Notes: generated by a model from the letters alone, not told the origin. A DNA stretch of 64,000 nt from Theocolax elegans (GCA_026168455.1 CM047431.1:59664910-59728909); one strand, 5' to 3'. Positions 46,457 through 59,987 are shown, counted from the first letter of the stretch. Program-made: numbers and translations.

Positions 46457-48604
46457 GCACGATGCAATTTAGAAAAGTATTATATATTTTTGGTAGCGGG
46501 TGATTAGAAAGGGTAAAGATGCGAGAAACGCGGGCGATCGAGCCAAAGTGACGGAGAAGTTGTCGTGAACAAGAGGGGAGAATCAAGTTGTATCGGTGGC
46601 CACGGAGAATCGCGCAAGCGAAGAAACTCAATATCTATATATACTACCGATAGACAGACAGAGAGAGAGAGGGAGGGAGAGAGGTAGGAGAGAACCGTGA
46701 CTTAATTACCGTCTGATCACAAGGCTGGTTGCACTACTCGGTAACAGCGTTATGCGCTATATTGCCTATATACATATATACACCTCCCTCTCTCGGACGA
46801 TTCCGAAACGCAGGAGCCGAGTATTTGTATCGGTTATAATTTATAATTCAATTTAGTACGACAGTATGCGTTATTCCGAACTATCTCCTTCTTCCTCTCT
46901 CTCCCTATTTTATTTTTATCTTGTTAATATAGTTAACTATACATAAAAGCGACCATATATTTTTTTTTTTCCAAATGTACACATGCTATACTCTTCGAGC
47001 TATATTTACACTATGCATTTCCGATTATTATTAATTTCAAAAGTTGAGGGATCGTAATTTACTTATAGATAAATGATGAATAGAGTGTGTTGTTATTTAA
47101 TATATACTCTAATGCACTTTTGTACCAGTTAAATTAGTCTGTTAAACGAATTTTTATAATACTCTTTATATACCCTGTACGTGTGTGAGAACGAACAAAG
47201 GCAGAGACAATTTGAAAACGTTTATCATTAAAGTTTCAAATTTCAACGAGGCACTTTTTTTTGTCCCAATCCTTGCGGTTATGAATAACGTACGTAACGT
47301 GAAATATAGAAAATTATACCTTTTGTTTTTATTGAAACGTTAATTTTATAACAACAAAAGGGGAGACGGAACACTGAAAAGATAGAGTAAAATGCTTTGG
47401 ATCTCCATTCATACGTCGGTAATCAGTAAATCTTTTGTAACTTAAGGAACTAATTTTAATTCGTTATATTTATAAGTAGCTCGTTTAAAATAAAATAAGT
47501 AAATATAATATTGTTAAAAAATATATTGCGTATAAATATGTGTCATCTCAATTATTTATTTATTATTTATTCATTATTATTTTATTTATATGTTCATAAA
47601 TCCCATTCGCGTTTTACACCGAATTCTCGAATTGGACGATTGAGATAGACGCGTACGCGACACGTTTTTCACGTGTATATAAGAAATGTTATAAATTTAC
47701 AAACAAAATCGTGGCGCTTTAATCCAATTAGTAAATATACAAATATAAAATGTAAGTATTTTTTTACTTTGATTTTTCTTTAATATACATTTATTTAATC
47801 TTCATTATTTACGTACGACACGCTTTTGGTAGAAAATTGACCAGTGGAACTTTACAGACTGGTTTTGAATCAATTAGTATATAAAAATGCCAACAAAATT
47901 ATTTTTATGGTCTCAATGTTTCAATTAATTTATTGACATACAGTATTTCACATAATTGTCCGTGCAATATTTTTTGTCTGTTAATTATATTTACTTTAAA
48001 CGGTATAAATCTTTAATTATATAATTCATATTTCATAAACGTTATAAGATAATTTCGTTAATCAAATGCTTTTCAAATCTAAGAAACATAAATTTTTATG
48101 TATTTGACGGGAAATTTACGAAGCTAATATTTCGAAAGTTATAAATAATATAATTCTTAAAATATATATTTACCTCGAAAGTTTCGGTGAGTAATAAAGT
48201 GCGACAAACGAACCGAGCAAAATTATATAGAGATTAGTGATGGAAATTAGGTCACTGATTAAAGTATCCTTATTTGCATATTTGAAACGTTATGTAAAAT
48301 CTTGTTCAACGTAAGGGTGGGGTAAACGCCGGGAAATTCATTTCATTAGAATAATAACTTTTTTTTTTCTATTCATTTTGATAACTCTTTTGCGATTTTA
48401 AAGAACGTTTAATTATAAGTGCTATTTACATTCGTATACATACTATATTTTTCCTGCAAACAGCTAGTGTTATATACGTAGATCTATATAAGCATTAAAA
48501 ACTATAAAGTGCGAATTTTCGACTATATAATTTTCGTCAAAAGAAAACGCATGAAGTAAATCTAAACGTAAAGAAAAACGAATGATGAATTTCTCTTTTA
48601 TATA

Positions 48605-48645
<41 letters not shown>

Positions 48646-48926
48646 CCGAGTGTGCGCGCGATCGGTAAAACTTTTCAATTACGCGAGACAATGTTAATGG
48701 GTCACTTTAATCTATCATTGAAATCGCATTGATGAATAAAAAAAAGATGGGAGAGCGATAGCCCTTTGCTGGTTATATCGCAAAAAGGGACCAACTCATC
48801 ACTTTTGAATGGTAAGCGCTGATCAAAGCGTTTGGTGGTAGAAGGAAAGGTGTCTCTCTCTCTCTCTCTCTCTCTTTCTCTTCCTTTCTTTCTTTCTCTC
48901 TTGCTACCTACGAAAAGAGAAAAACT
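46457..48926. other. Non-coding stretch with purine-rich and (TA)n tracts
   Basis: A GA-rich patch lies at about 46655-46690, (TA)n at 48606-48644 and (CT)n at 48851-48874. A block at 46490-46630 is GC-richer; its minus-strand 97-codon open frame has no recognisable domain. No gene supported. Confidence 0.4.
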
Positions 48927-49048
48927 CCGGCTCAGCGTTAAAGCAGTCATTTTTTTTTTTCAATTCACTTTGTTTTTCTCTTTGGCATTTTGTGGTTTTC
49001 CTGCGCTCTGCAATTTCCTCCTACCGAGGGAACGCTACGTAGTTCCTC

Positions 49049-49083
<35 letters not shown>

Positions 49084-50321
49084 AACACTTTTACGTTGTA
49101 TTACTATTTTTGTATTCCCTTTTTTTTCGATCGAGATGTTTACAATGTTTCGCGAACCGAATGAGAGTTCGTTTCGTTACACGACGCGTTTAATTTTGGA
49201 AGTTGAATATTTGACTTTTTTCCCGTTATTATAGATTAAGCGACCGCAGGAGCATAATGTAATATCTCGATGGAATTCCAATGTTTGATCAGTTGAACGA
49301 GCATCGTGCCTCTAGTAATCGGCAATTTGAATTTTGTACTTTAGCATATAATATCAAAATAACCACATTTCGATCAAGAGAAAGTTAAGCGAGTGGTATA
49401 AACGAAAATATTATTACTGGGAGATTTTTCAACGTGGGTGAATTGAAACGGATATCATCATATTTTATAGATTAAAATCGAATTAACTTAACTGTTCGTT
49501 GATTGCCTCGTTTACGATATTATTAATACCGAGCGATCAAATTTTTATTACCCAATAGGGTTATTACACGTCTTTACAACTCGAGGTGTAAAATCGTATT
49601 TTACTTCTCTCGGTTCTCGATCGAGTATGATTCTGAACTTAATACGACCAGATCACTGTAGGAAGATAATGAGCACACGAGAAGTATATATACATACATA
49701 TAATATACCTATATACGCATACCCCAACGTGTATAATGAAGAATTGGTTAATTTCGACTGGGTATATAAAGTACATTCGAGAGAATGTAATCTGGTTTTT
49801 ATGACATTGCACACGAGCTAATCGCGAGGGGATGATGAAACTTCCTGGTAGCTCGCCTAATCCTACATCGAACACGCCTCGCGTCTGTATACCAACGAAA
49901 AAAAAGGGACAACAAACGGTGCGCTCGATTAAAAATTACACTTTTCTGCGGGAGTGTACTTCATTATTGAAAACGTATTTTTTTTCCTGTACACGCTACG
50001 TGACGTACGTTGTATGAAAAAAAAAAAGAAAATTTAAAGGATAGTTAAACAACGCGTATATAGGACGGAATAAAGTTCTTTTATACCTCCCTTTTAACGC
50101 GCCGAGGAGGAAGAAGCAAGAAAGAGAGAGATGAGGGGGATTTACGTTCCGTCCTCTATTTAAAAAGGTAGCACGTAAGTTTCGCAAATTCTGTAAAACG
50201 CGAAGGAATAGCGAACCATCTGGAGCGTTGTAGACGCCGTTAACAAACATTCACGGGCACACGGTCTCCTTCCGTTTCTTCCTCTTTAACTGGTATATCG
50301 TAAAAGATCGTAGATTAACAA
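48927..50321 (+). repeat. Tandem duplication pair 5, copy H
   Basis: Repeats directly at 50322-51714. CCGG is shared at both outer ends and at the junction. The two copies are very similar, differing in (TA)n length (49052-49080), a few homopolymer lengths and rare substitutions. Open frames that recur in both copies reflect the duplication, not coding conservation. Confidence 0.92.
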
Positions 50322-51714
50322 CCGGCTCAGCGTTAAAGCAGTCATTTTTTTTTTCAATTCACTTTGTTTTTCTCTTTGGCATTTTGTGGTTTTCCTGCGC
50401 TCTGCAATTTCCTCCTACCGAGGGAACGCTACGTAGTTCCTCGTCTATATATATATATATATATATATATATCGAAACACTTTTACGTTGTATTACTATT
50501 TTTGTATTCCCTTTTTTTTCGATCGAGATGTTTACAATGTTTCGCGAACCGAATGAGAGTTCGTTTCGTTACACGACGCGTTTAATTTTGGAAGTTGAAT
50601 ATTTGACTTTTTTCCCGTTATTATAGATTAAGCGACCGCAGGAGCATAATGTAATATCTCGATGGAATTCCAATGTTTGATCAGTTGAACGAGCATCGTG
50701 CCTCTAGTAATCGGCAATTTGAATTTTGTACTTTAGCATATAATATCAAAATAACCACATTCCGATCAAGAGAAAGATAAGCGAGTGGTATAAACGAAAA
50801 TATTATTACTGGGAGATTTTTCAACGTGGGTGAATTGAAACGGATATCATCATATTTTATAGATTAAAATCGAATTAACTTAACTGTTCGTTGATTGCCT
50901 CGTTTACGATATTATTAATACCGAGCGATCAAATTTTTATTACCCAATAGGGTTATTACACGTCTTTACAACTCGAGGTGTAAAATCGTATTTTACTTCT
51001 CTCGGTTCTCGATCGAGTATGATTCTGAACTTAATACGACCAGATCACTGTAGGAAGATAATGAGCACACGAGAAGTATATATACATACATATAATATAC
51101 CTATATACGCATACCCCAACGTGTATAATGAAGAATTGGTTAATTTCGACTGGGTATATAAAGTACATTCGAGAGAATGTAATCTGGTTTTTATGACATT
51201 GCACACGAGCTAATCGCGAGGGGATGATGAAACTTCCTGGTAGCTCGCCTAATCCTACATCGAACACGCCTCGCGTCTGTATACCAACGAAAAAAAAAGG
51301 GACAACAAACGGTGCGCTCGATTAAAAATTACACTTTTCTGCGGGAGTGTACTTCATTATTGAAAACGTATTTTTTTTTCCTGTACACGCTACGTGACGT
51401 ACGTTGTATGAAAAAAAAAAGAAAATTTAAAGGATAGTTAAACAACGCGTATATAGGACGGAATAAAGTTCTTTTATACCTCCCTTTTAACGCGCCGAGG
51501 AGGAAGAAGCAAGAAAGAGAGAGATGAGGGGGATTTACGTTCCGTCCTCTATTTAAAAAGGTAGCACGTAAGTTTCGCAAATTCTGTAAAACGCGAAGGA
51601 ATAGCGAACCATCTGGAGCGTTGTAGACGCCGTTAACAAACATTCACGGGCACACGGTCTCCTTCCGTTTCTTCCTCTTTAACTGGTATATCGTAAAAGA
51701 TCGTAGATTAACAA
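50322..51714 (+). repeat. Tandem duplication pair 5, copy I
   Basis: Counterpart of 48927-50321, 1393 against 1395 bp. Confidence 0.92.
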
Positions 51715-51934
51715 CCGGAACAGCCTTATCCTAGCTATATATACACGTTCGACCGGCACTTTGAACACAATTGTGCATTTCACGTGGATGTGAACAAAAG
51801 TACGTACATGCACACAAAACTTGATGGATGTTGAACATATAATTCAATTATGGAACAATTAATTTTTCACTTTTATTTATTGTTCTCGGAATAGAGTATA
51901 TTTAACTTACCTATATTAAAAAAAATTTTTTTCG

Positions 51935-53245
51935 ATTTATTAAAAACATGTTAGAAGTATGTTTTAAGATTTCTATTGTCCAAAAAAAACTTATGTTTAT
52001 GGATATTATTTGTCCATGTACCGTTGTGTATTTCTAAATCTACTCGGTCAATATCCCTGGGTATGGACGTGTATGTTTTCCTGCTTTTTCAAAATTCGAG
52101 AAATAAATCATTTTTTGAATCTATTGATTCACTTCTGTTGAACAGACAATTTTCGATTTTTCAAACATTTATTTTTAAAAATATTGAAAATTGCAGATGA
52201 TATTTTTAAATCGGACCAAATGTACTTTCTACACTGAGAGAAGTAATTCTTTAATTCAAATCCGGTGCATTTAATACAAATACACAGGGATTTGATTTTC
52301 AATTAAATGAATATTTCTTTATAGTTAAGTTATGGATTCTTTGTTTGTACGAAATATTTTTTTCAATACCGATACATGTGTTTATCCGACTGTGTCAGAT
52401 TGTACACTTATATTTTCGAATAGATCTAGTAAATTAATTACTTAACAATAATAAATTAAAGATACTAAGAATTATTAAAGAAATATATAATATAGATACG
52501 TTTTCCTAAAAGATAATACATTAATATAATACGCATTGATCGTCCGTTCGCGGAACGACAACACTATATTTGTTTTTATTTTAACGCAGTTAAGAAAAAG
52601 AAAAAGTGAAGGATCGGAGAGTATTGTTTACAATCGTGCATGCATTTGACGAACTCCGCGTATCGGTATACTCTTTACTTTATCTTGCGTAAACTCCAAA
52701 AGTTCTCGTAACCTCTCTTTTTCTATAAAGCGCCTACGCGGATGTATCGACTGATCATTCAAATCATCATTTCTTAACTATTAAGAAATATGACTTTCGA
52801 GCAAAGAAATAGTTTTCTAATTTCCAAATACATACGTGTATTTGAGACAAAGAATTACTTCTCTCAGTGTAGAGAATATTCTTCTCGATTGGGAGGTTTT
52901 CAAATTATCACTATTAGTTGTTAAAAAAACTGTTTTTTTTTTCAATTTATTATATCTTTGAAATGAATTGCTCAAATGAATTGATTATACGATGTAAAAA
53001 TTTCAAGTAATATACAATTGTTTTTGATAAAAAAAAATAAAAAACGAAAAACATGAATTCTCTATGGCAAACGCTTTGCGAGATAAAAAGTTTTCAATCC
53101 ACTTTACGATAACAATGATTCCTATTATTTTTCAGCTCAAAAGATTTATATATAGTTATTAAAGTAATTGCTCACATCACTGAATTTATTTGCGGTCAAA
53201 TGGGTTTAAAACATACCGTGGCAATAGAACGTAATATAGGATCTT
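51935..53245. repeat. Dispersed repeat, copy 2, interrupted by a MITE
   Basis: Collinear relative of 6030-6775, split at 52230-52871 by a TIR element. Divergence between the copies is high, indicating an old repeat. No coding frame recognised. Confidence 0.6.
52232..52869. mobile_element. TIR element, 638 bp, with TA target duplication
   Basis: Ends CACTGAGAGAAGTAATTCTT and its complement, giving inverted repeats of about 20 bp flanked by TA (52230-52231 and 52870-52871). The related uninterrupted repeat at 6030-6775 reads GTACTTTATACAGAAT at the same place, which supports a TA target-site duplication. No transposase frame, so it is non-autonomous. Confidence 0.75.
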
Positions 53246-56200
53246 CTATATATGATGTAAAACTTTCGTTAGAAGGCTTTTGAGAAAAAAAAGTATAACC
53301 TATACGCAATTTTTATTTTCTGGTGAAGCATGATTTGAAATAATAACACACGTAGGTTTATTAAAATTTTTTTGAGAATTTTAAGTATTGAACTTCCTAC
53401 TGCAGAACTTTTGGTAAGAATCATTATGTCTGTCCGAAAACAGATGAACGTAAAAAATCAAATGATTAGTGTACGTATATATTTCTCTTTTTGAAATCGT
53501 GTTATTCAATTTCTAATGAATTATAATAATATGAAACATAAATAATTTTAAGAACGTACGTTGAATAAATTAATCATAATTATAACTGCATCGCACATTC
53601 AGAATAATCTATTGCGCATAGGAACGTTACATTAATTTTGAGAGGTTCTCAAAGACATCGTATGACCTTCGTCGCTAATTATCACCAAATTGGAAGCATA
53701 AAAAGAGCGACGATAAATGAAAAAAAAAAAAATTTTTGAGGAAGTTACGTGCCAATGAATTGACAACGGTTTACGTATTGAATTCGACGTGTAACTATAC
53801 ATATAACTCTATACTCGATAACTATATATGTCGTACACGTATTACACGTATATATATGTGCGTGAAAACTCCGTTCTTACTCAAATAATTCATCAACTGT
53901 AAATTTCTCTAATGAAGGACTACTCCTATTTACGATAGCCCCATTAACATTACACACACATGTACGTATATACGTTCTGTCTTTGGCTGAGTAATTGAGC
54001 GCGTTTTTGCATATATAGGGATAACACTTTCAAAAGATAATCTGTACGTTCGCGTGATTGCTGCGCTTCAACTTTAATTTTGTCGCATTCGAGCAGTTAA
54101 TTTATTTACGAGCATTTTGTTTTTAAAAAATGAGTCGGAGGGGGGGTAGGGCAGAAGGGGGGGGGGGGAGGAGCGTACGGGGTGAATCATTAATGTTTGA
54201 CACAGTTTACGCGAATTTCGTTAAACTTTGTTGAGAAATATTGAATTTTTGTTTTAATTCCTACTTAACGATTGGTTCGTGCGTATTTTCCGTTTGCGAA
54301 TTCGGTTTCGATCAACGAAATACATTTTGTATAGTTTTATACGTCTGTATATTACGTCGATCGTATAAGAAGATTATATATATATATAGGTATATGCCTA
54401 AAACCGGGAATCAAAAGATATGTCGAGGTTTGTTAAAACGAGATCATTTGCTTTCACAGAGGGAAAGTTGCTTAATTTAATTGCAACCATATTTGAGTAT
54501 CCAAAATTAATTTGGTAATAAATATATTGATTCTTAGCATATTATAAAAAGAAAAAGTATTTTTTTAGATCACGCATATATTATTTTTATTTTAAAACTG
54601 TTTTTTTTCTTAAATTTTTATATATCATACTGTACATTAGCAATTTTATGGGAATAGCAAAAGATATATCGGGGCTACCCAAAATGCCAATGATTCCGGG
54701 ATATAAGTATTGAAAAAATATGCACAACTAGAAAAAAGATATATACAACTAGTTTTTAAGAAGTTACAAATTATTAATAGATTTTCCAACAATTTTAATA
54801 CGTCACATATATATTTGACAGATTAAATGCAATATTTTGTACTGATTAATAAAAGTATAATAATCTATCGAAAATAATATTATTCTCATTTGTCACGCGA
54901 CACGGTGTAAAATTACTCGTTCCTCATTAGTAAATATAATTTAACAATTTTTTATTTTAAATATTGAGCGCGTTCAAAACCCAAAAAAGAACTGCTAATT
55001 ATAAGTGAAAAATGAGTATGAGTTTCATCCAGGAATCAGATAATTCTACCGTAATTGTATGTATTCACTCAATATATCAATCCAGCAATTATAACTATAA
55101 CCATTAATTAATTACTACTCCTTGTAAATCCACATTTTTCTACAACCTATAATCTTACCTTCAATCATTTATCGTCATATGCCTGATCGATCGAAGTTCA
55201 AGTCGGTGAAGAAGTTTCCATATTGCAAATTCGATCTCTGTCGCAGGATTACAAGTTTCGATCACAGAGAATAATAGATGTAAAAATCTAAAAAATGTAA
55301 CTTTCTAATAAGGTTTGTTGTTTTTCGAAGCTTATAACCTTCGAATTTTGGAAGTATATTTGAGAAAACAAAGCAAGTATCGGAGTTTCGATTATTCGAT
55401 TACTCGGATGTTCGAATCTTAGAAGATTCGTAGCTTTGGTTATTATTATTCGAATTTTCATGAAAACACCAATAAGAATATAAATTAATATTTTTGTCTA
55501 TTTTTATCGTATAACACACACACACACACACTTATGTATATATCTTAAGTTAATGATATAAATGTACATGAGACATTCTTAAAGTTTTTGTTAAACATTA
55601 ATTTATTTAAGTATACAAAAAAGTAAACTTTTCGATAACGGTATCAACGTACGAACGTATCACATATTTTTGACGAAATATATAAAATAAATACTGTATA
55701 ATTCACTTAAAATACTTTGCAATTATATTAAAGGTATTAAAAAAAAGAATAATTAATTACACAGTGTATACAGGAGAACTGTCGGAACTTACAATTATAA
55801 CATTAACATTACATAAATTATAGGTTATTCATATTATAAATTAAGTATTTATTTTATAATATTAAGGTAATTTAACTACTCGTCAGTGTCTACTACACGA
55901 AAAATTTATCATCGCTCACAATAATGGATATTCTAATTATATACTTACAAGTGTCTACAAAATTTTGAATACATCATATTTCTCAGTATATAACACACCC
56001 TATCAACGTAAATATTACTCTAAAAGCTTGATCTGATTTAAGATACCAATCTCTACTTATACGGTTGAATAATTATATTTACGAGTAAATTCGTATAATA
56101 TGTATAATATTCGTATATGTATATACGTACGCTTGATCCAACAAAAGAAAGAAAAAGAAAAAGAAAAAAAAAAGTCGGAAATAGAAGGTCGAAAGTAACG

Positions 56201-56393
56201 GGAGAAATAGATAGGTAGGATAGAGGGAAGACCAGCTAGGGAGAGGCAATCACGTCCGTGTGGCGGGAATTGCCGCGAGAGACCGAGCTATACCGAATAG
56301 GAGTGACGCGGCCGCGCTGTGGCGAACGGGCACGTATGTATCAAATAATTAGATTTCGGCCTAAAATGTCAATAACCGCGTAAAACCATTATA
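53246..56393. other. Long AT-rich non-coding stretch
   Basis: Contains the G-rich tract listed separately, a (CA)n near 55514-55531 and a purine-rich run near 56147-56175 followed by a GC-richer block (56215-56340). No exon recognised. Confidence 0.4.
54140..54171 (+). other. G-rich tract, possible G-quadruplex
   Basis: Runs of 7, 3 and 12 guanines separated by TA and CAGAA, then GG, in an otherwise AT-rich region. Four G3 tracts with short loops are available on the plus strand. Confidence 0.6.
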
Positions 56394-56454
56394 CCTATAC
56401 CATGGTGCAGGCGGCTGCGTTTCTCTCTGTGGTACAGCCTGCACCATATATAGG
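56394..56454 (+). ncRNA. Small hairpin, precursor-microRNA-like
   Basis: CCTATA and TATAGG, then ATGGTGCAGGC and GCCTGCACCAT, pair across 61 nt with one small internal loop, a three-base bulge and a loop of about 17 nt. The inner 11 bp are perfect and GC-rich against an AT-rich background. Size and shape suit a microRNA precursor, but I do not recognise a known insect microRNA seed. It could also be a transposon-derived palindrome. Confidence 0.35.
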
Positions 56455-57368
56455 CCTCACTTAATTACGTTGACAAGGACCGCTAGGACTATACACCGTA
56501 ACATCTTTCTTTTTTCTTTATCTCTCACTCCCGCTTATTTTTTTTCTCCAAATCTTTACTGCTGCAGGTGCCTGATGTTTAGTAAATTACGAGGAAGCCA
56601 TAACGTGGAAATAGCCGTTTTAACCAATACTTGATCGAAAAATTACGAAAAACGTTTTATTTCTGCAGAGATATTTTGATCGTATAAACATCTGATTAAT
56701 TTAAAATAATAATGTATAATTATATATATATGTGTGTGTGTGTACGTGTGTGTCGAATATACAGGGATCTTACTGTAGTTATATTAATGTTTCGAAATAA
56801 ATTACTTATATTTTTATAGGATTGGAGATAGCTTTAAATGCGAGTAAAACCTGAATAAATAGTCAATTTACATCAGAGATCTACTTTTAAAAGCCCAAAA
56901 ATTTTCTGTAATTATCGAACTAAAAATCTAGAAAAATTCAAGCGCGACACTTGATTAATATAGAAGAAACTGACAGAGATTTTCTTGAAATAATTAATTT
57001 TAAATTATTTAAAAATTAATAACTACTTTTCCTGGGTAATGATTACGTGAAAAATTGATCCTTGCAGCTGCACGCAAAATCTCGATCAATTAGTGATCAA
57101 AAATTTATAAGAAAATCGTACATACTATTCAAAGCAAATATAACAGCATTACAGAGAGATTGTTTGGAAAAAATCGACCCGTAAAAAATAAATAATGATT
57201 CTAATTTTTTAAGTCTCACATCTCCTTAATAAGATAAATAAATATGCAGGTGTAATTTTTTTTATTTTAGGGTAACTCTTGTAGATCAGATTGATACTGT
57301 CATAGCAAAGATATATAAAATTGTTAGAGACAAAGGAATTTAATATGTAAGTATATTAGTATAAATAT
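56455..57368. other. AT-rich non-coding stretch
   Basis: Includes an AATAAA on the minus strand near 57260, about 110 bp beyond the stop of the candidate gene at 57369-58186. Nothing else recognised. Confidence 0.4.
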
Positions 57369-58186
57369 TTAATGACGCGCCTCACTTAACGTACTGTTCG
57401 ACTTTTTGGAAACCTCACTCACAGCATCTGGTAGATTGGTTGGAAACCCTTCAGCATAGCGTTTATAGTATAATTTTAAGGATAATACTCCTCTGAGCTT
57501 CTTTGATCGTGGCTTCGATAAATTTAACTCTAAATATTCCTTGCTACGTGTGTCTAGATTATTTAATTAATTAATGGAGTTAGTAGGTATCGATTGCTAT
57601 GAACTAATTGATAAATTCATTATTAAATAGTCAAGTATAAGTTTCCATTAGAATAGTTCTGACAACATGGATAATATTCCAAATTTTAAGGAAACAACGA
57701 GAGATCGGTTATTTGAGTATTTAAATTTTTTAGTGTGTACAGTACCATGCTTTGTTAATGATATACATGATTGCATTTACGTGGCCTACTACGTTCACAT
57801 TGCTCTCTAGATTATATTACATGACTATAGTTTATATTAAAATTTAGAAAAGTTATAGTAAATATTACAAGAATTATAGTAAATTTTATTATAATCTATA
57901 GTAATTTTTACTGAAAACTGTAGTAATTTCCGTAATTTGTCAATCTATGATTTGTTTATTAAACACTATTGTAATTTTTAATTTAAACTTATTCTCAGGT
58001 AGCATATTGAATAAACCTATTACTTATAAATATAACTATATTTGGTATACTTACTGTTACTTTTCTAAGTGCAGGTATTTTACATAATTTAATATAATTC
58101 GATAATTTATTAACAGCTCTCGATCCATCGTCCAACGATATGCACGTTAACGTTGTTGGTGTGCCGAGGGTTAATAGATCTGCCAT
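57369..58186 (-). CDS. Candidate two-exon gene, product unknown
   Basis: Exon 1 is 58186-58055: ATG in good context (GGCGATGG), 44 codons starting MADLLTLGTPTTLTCISLDD, and a strong GTAAGT donor at 58054. A minus-strand TATA box lies 57 bp upstream. A second block, 57553 or 57543 down to TAA at 57371-57369, encodes about 57 residues (SKEYLELNLSKPRSKKLRG, then YYKRYAEGFPTNLPDA) with a basic tail. Codon usage of both looks coding. The acceptors there do not give a clean phase match to exon 1, so an unseen exon, another donor (GTATAC) or separate genes remain possible. No family recognised. Confidence 0.4.
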
Positions 58187-58242
58187 CGCCAGTTACATGC
58201 CGTAATTTTGGTGTACCGCATCTCCAAGCGCGCACGCACACA

Positions 58243-58250
58243 CTTATATA
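58243..58250 (-). promoter_or_regulatory. TATA box candidate for the minus-strand gene
   Basis: TATATAAG on the minus strand, 57 bp before the ATG at 58186. A start site about 30 bp downstream would leave a 5' UTR of roughly 30-40 nt. Confidence 0.35.
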
Positions 58251-59987
58251 GCTTACCAAACGTTGCATCTTCGAAGAACGTAAGATAATTGAAAATACTT
58301 GACTTATCTAATAATCAACTTACTCATCATCTTCATCGTATAAGTAATTATCGTAACATCAACTCTACTCGATGATAATAATAATATTTATTCGAATTCG
58401 TTGATATATACTGTAACGACGGATTTCACAGATTCCGTTGATAAGTATTATGTATATATATAAAAGTGTATAACACGTATGACACATTTTAATTAATCGT
58501 ATTGCGTTCTTATCGTTAATATAAAGAGAAAGCACGTGACGAAAGACGAGTAGCTGAAAGATCACGGAATAGCGATATCTTTATTAATACGAACGGTAGA
58601 TACAAAAGTGATTAAAAAAAAAACATACGAAAAAAAGGCATTTTTCGCGGCGTTTGCGTTTGTCAAAGGCATAAATATAAAACTGAAAATTTGATTTGTA
58701 ATACCGTATAGAATACATATATAAAGACGACTATAGAAAAAAAAAGAAAGGAAAAACATGTATATACGCGTATATGTGTGTAGTCCAAAAATTCGTTTGG
58801 TTAACGTAAATTCGGCGACCTTTTTTTTTTCCTGTTCATCTGCGCATCGCTTGACCGTGTCCAAGGTAAAACCCGGGGGTTCGGATGCTCGGCTTTAACT
58901 GAATTAGCGAACAGCTCGTTTAACGAAATTAGAGTCCCGTGTGCGTCGCTTAAAATCGGAGAAATAAAATTATCCTACCCCTACCACTTCTCATTCCTCT
59001 CTCTCTCTCTCTCTCTCTCTTTGCTCACTTGATCTCGACATTTGCTATACACTATCTACTACTACTACTATTACTATTATTACTCTGCGACGGTAGAGTA
59101 AATCGAACTTTTTAATCGATGAAATATCGGACGTGTTTTCCTCATATAATTAGTAACTACATTGTTCTACCGATAATTCGTTACAATCACATTATTATAT
59201 TTTCGACGAGCTGTATACGTGCGAGTAGAGCAAGAGAGATATCTCGTTAATTCTTGTTCTTTTTTATTACGTGAATATTCGGTTAACGAATGTTATTGTC
59301 ATTTTTTTTTAGGAAGCGAGATACACTTTGTTTGCGATAAACGAAACGAAAATTGATATCTATTTGTATATGTATATATCACTACATGTTACAAATATTA
59401 ATTAGTAGCATACTACGTTGTATCAATACGCTATATAAATAAAATAAGCCTATATATTTGGTTCTGTAATCCAAGATGTGAATCCAATGTTTTTTTTTAT
59501 CACGAAAAAAAGTATATATCGTATACGTTAAGTTTCTTTGTATCGGAAAAGATTGACATTATTCCACACATATGAAAACGAGGTACTAGTGATTAAATTT
59601 CATTTGCGATAGTCAATACCACCGCGGCGTGCCCATTATGCGTAAAATAATACTTCATTTATTACCCCGGCCCTTTTTATCGTCGTTATAAATTACCGCG
59701 CGTATACCTATATGCATGCGTGTATATACATAAAATAAAAATAAAATAGAATACCGGCTCGTACAATTTTTACAGATTTATATTTAAAGTTGAAAAAAGC
59801 TCACGCGATATTCCTTTTTTTTCTTTTGTTTTTTTTTTTCGAAAGCACGTTGCATCGGAGGTACGTGAAAATAAACCTATAGACTTTTCAAGCGATTGAG
59901 AAAGTGTGTACAAGAGAGGTAGAGAGAGAGAGAGAGAGAGTTCGATCATTGAAAATATTCCCTCCGAATATTCGAGTTGGTTAGATG
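58251..59987. other. Non-coding stretch with microsatellites
   Basis: (CT)n at about 58997-59020, (CTA)n near 59057-59083 and (GA)n at about 59918-59940. Minus-strand open frames are AT-driven. No gene supported. Confidence 0.4.

Noticed and set aside
49627..51267. Open frames identical at 49627-49875 and 51019-51267
   Set aside because: Identity comes from the tandem duplication. The frames use tyrosine- and isoleucine-rich AT codons and lack splice or domain support.
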